Source of the DNA: Solea solea
Lineage: Eukaryota; Chordata; Actinopteri; Pleuronectiformes; Soleidae
Length of the DNA: 64,000 nt
Reading direction: 5' to 3'
Assembly: GCF_958295425.1 (NCBI RefSeq)
Contig: NC_081134.1
Coordinates: 731,001-795,000 of the forward strand
The translations under genes were made by a program, and so were the position numbers. Below are positions 61,860-64,000 of the stretch, one piece after another. Each line of letters begins with the position of its first letter. The first letter of the stretch is position 1. The notes under the pieces are model-generated. The model saw only the letters and a list, made by a program, of their open reading frames with translations, ran no database searches and had not been told where the DNA came from.

Positions 61860-64000
61860 CGCATGCACTCATGTGGACCATTAGACTATTATGAGCCAAC
61901 TGTCTTAATCAATGCCTGTGAGCTTCATCATGGACGATGAGCGGCTGTGAGGTGAAAGGTGGATCTGTGGAGCACAGGTGGAGCAGACAGTCAGTCAGTC
62001 AGTCAGTCACAGCAGCTGCTTCTGGTTCTGCGGGGCCACATTCACTGCAGTAGTGCTGCTATTGTTAGGGTTTGTGCTCAGACACTAATCCTCAGTGGAT
62101 AAACACTTTAAACATGTCAGGCAGATGACAGTGGTAAGTGTCAATCAGGTAAAAGGAAAGCTGGTGAGGCTCAGGCTACATCCACACGACTGTGTTTCCA
62201 TCTATAAACTGTTTTCTAATGATCTGTGCTCAGCTGAGACGTAGGGATGGGCATTAGTGTATTTGATTACACGCTTGATTATAAAAAAGTCACTTACTGT
62301 GACTATTTGTAATATATTGAAAAGTTACAAAACAAATGTTTTATTAATGACTGCATTTATAAAAACAAATCTTTCTTCTCCAATGACTACGTCAGTATAG
62401 CAATTAAATGTCAGAGGTTTCTTGAATGCATCTTGATGCTGCTCCTCTAAGCTGTACACGTCATAGATCCTGCAGAAGTGATGACATATAACTACGTCAT
62501 TCAGGTAAACTGTGCATGCATGTGTGCATCGTCTGTTTGGTTATTGTTACTAATGGGAAACAACAATAGGCAAAAGTAGAACAAGGATTGTTTTTAATAA
62601 GATTGACTTTTCACTGAACTGTGCTGGTAGTCGAGTTGTGGTGGATAAGAAACTATAAAGAAGGTTGTAAATACATCATTGTTTCCAAAGGTCTCCATTT
62701 TTGCCCTAAACGTTTTTGCCCCTTGGTTCTTAGACGCTGAGGTCATGTCACAGGTTTATCATTTTTAAATGAACATGCATGAGTATGAATGTAGCACGGG
62801 TTTCTACACTTGTTTTCTAGTCTTTAAGTCAAAGTGTTTTTACAGTTTTGCCATTCACTCCTTCACACACTGTCAGGACAGTGGTTTCCTCAAGGACTTT
62901 ACGAAAAGCCTGAGATGGAACCATAGACTTTTGGTTTATGAGATGACCTTCTAGGCATCTGCAACATCTCCTAGATTATTCTGATGGTACAGGTCTGCAC
63001 TGTACTGTATTGTCACTATGGAACTTCTGGTTTTGGCTCGATGCCACACAAAGAACTACAACATTCTACTTTATTGCATACATCTCAAGAATGGAGGGTA
63101 TTTCAAAATAAAACAGGACATTGTGAAAACAGAAAACATAACCTGAAATTACAATAAGTTAATTACTACTATGTCAAAGTTACTTTTGTGTAACCAATGG
63201 ATATACCAGTGTACTTCCACATCAAAATGAATATGAAGAGGCAGGGTCAGTTGCTCGTAGACTTCCACTCAAACAGTCGTCTTTGTGCGAGCAGTGGAGT
63301 CGCCCCGTGGTGGCTATTCACAACCCAAGCTCCAGGTTTGCCCCAGCCAGCAAAACTACATCCGTTTTTGTCTTTGGGCAAAGCAGCCGGTGGTGGGATG
63401 TATCGGCTACATTTTCAGATTTAGTGTGACCTGGTATCGCCATCTTTCCCTCACTGAGCTTTAAGGAAAATGACCTGGCGGAGAACACACACTTCCTGTG
63501 ATCTCTGCTGTGTCTGTCGACATCCCTTGTATCCAAGTGCTTCCATTACCTCGTGTGTTCCTGATGGATCTTCCTTGTAAGCAATAATTATCTGTAGAAC
63601 AGGTATTTGAGTATTGAGTGTCAACTCTCACATGAGGAAGAACTGATTCTCAGTTTCAATGACAAGCGAGGAATTGATTGACTGGTTGAATTGATTTGCA
63701 GTGTGTTATTTAGCTGCATCAAAGACCCTTGTTCCACTAATGGTGTCATTTGTTCATGCTGTCTGTTTTTATATTGACAGAGAGAAAGAAAGATAGTACA
63801 GTATTAGCAAGCTGTTTCCTCTGCTCATAAGGAATAGCTGCAAACCGCCAGATTTTGAGAAGGAACAGATAAAGGAATGGGTAACTGTGGATAATCTGGA
63901 TAACAGTTGCTTCAACTGACCAAAACCTCAGGCTGCATTCAAATCAATTCAGACCACTGTGTGTGTTTGCTCGAGACACTGTGCACATGCAGTAGACCAG
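61860..64000. other. Right-hand flank, no gene recognised
   Basis: Contains a short (CAGT)n at 61991-62009, a possible DNA-transposon end at 62242-62330 (gtagggatgggcattagtgt) and a repeat-like segment near 63240-63330 (gcagtggagtcgccccgtgg). Nothing coding was recognised. Confidence 0.6.

Overview
The window looks like nuclear DNA from a bony (teleost) fish, probably a percomorph-type genome; the species cannot be named from the sequence. The reasons are a vertebrate splicing-factor gene with introns as short as 80-130 bp, very dense AC/GA/AT microsatellites, and remnants of fish-type LINE and hAT elements. There is no operon, CRISPR or bacterial feature.

Left part (257-16143, minus strand): a multi-exon gene that I identify as ptbp2 (nPTB/brPTB), a polypyrimidine-tract-binding splicing regulator. 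Thirteen coding exons could be placed with GT/AG boundaries and matching phases. They run from the 8-nt coding part of exon 1 (ATG at 16143) to exon 13 at 257-334. The last exon, which completes RRM4, lies off the left edge. Exon 10 is a 34-nt exon like the mammalian PTBP2 exon 10 and PTBP1 exon 11 that are used for splicing-coupled decay. Skipping it here gives an in-frame stop after eight codons of exon 11. On the gene strand this exon is flanked by long CU-rich tracts, including a (CU)n microsatellite that begins about 15 nt after its 5' splice site. These tracts are plausible binding sites for PTB proteins.

Introns 1-3 hold transposon debris: a short DNA transposon with a 9-bp target-site duplication (about 14005-14480), a decayed hAT transposase (about 10080-10500) with hAT-like terminal fragments nearby (9490-9640), and a LINE 3' fragment (8755-8925).

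Right part (16.3-64 kb): the flank upstream of ptbp2. I recognise no known protein-coding gene in it. It holds two LINE reverse-transcriptase remnants (21520-21905 and 40040-40465), at least four dispersed repeat families seen in two to five copies each, many microsatellites, and a 330-bp minisatellite with a 10-bp period (30380-30712). It also has G-quadruplex-capable tracts and several non-repetitive AT-rich stretches that look like conserved non-coding elements. One speculative two-exon coding unit (60131-61256, plus strand) has matching splice signals, an open joined frame and a poly(A) signal.

No clearly new biological system was found. The most informative structures are the autoregulatory exon-10 cassette of ptbp2 and the candidate unit near 60-61.4 kb.
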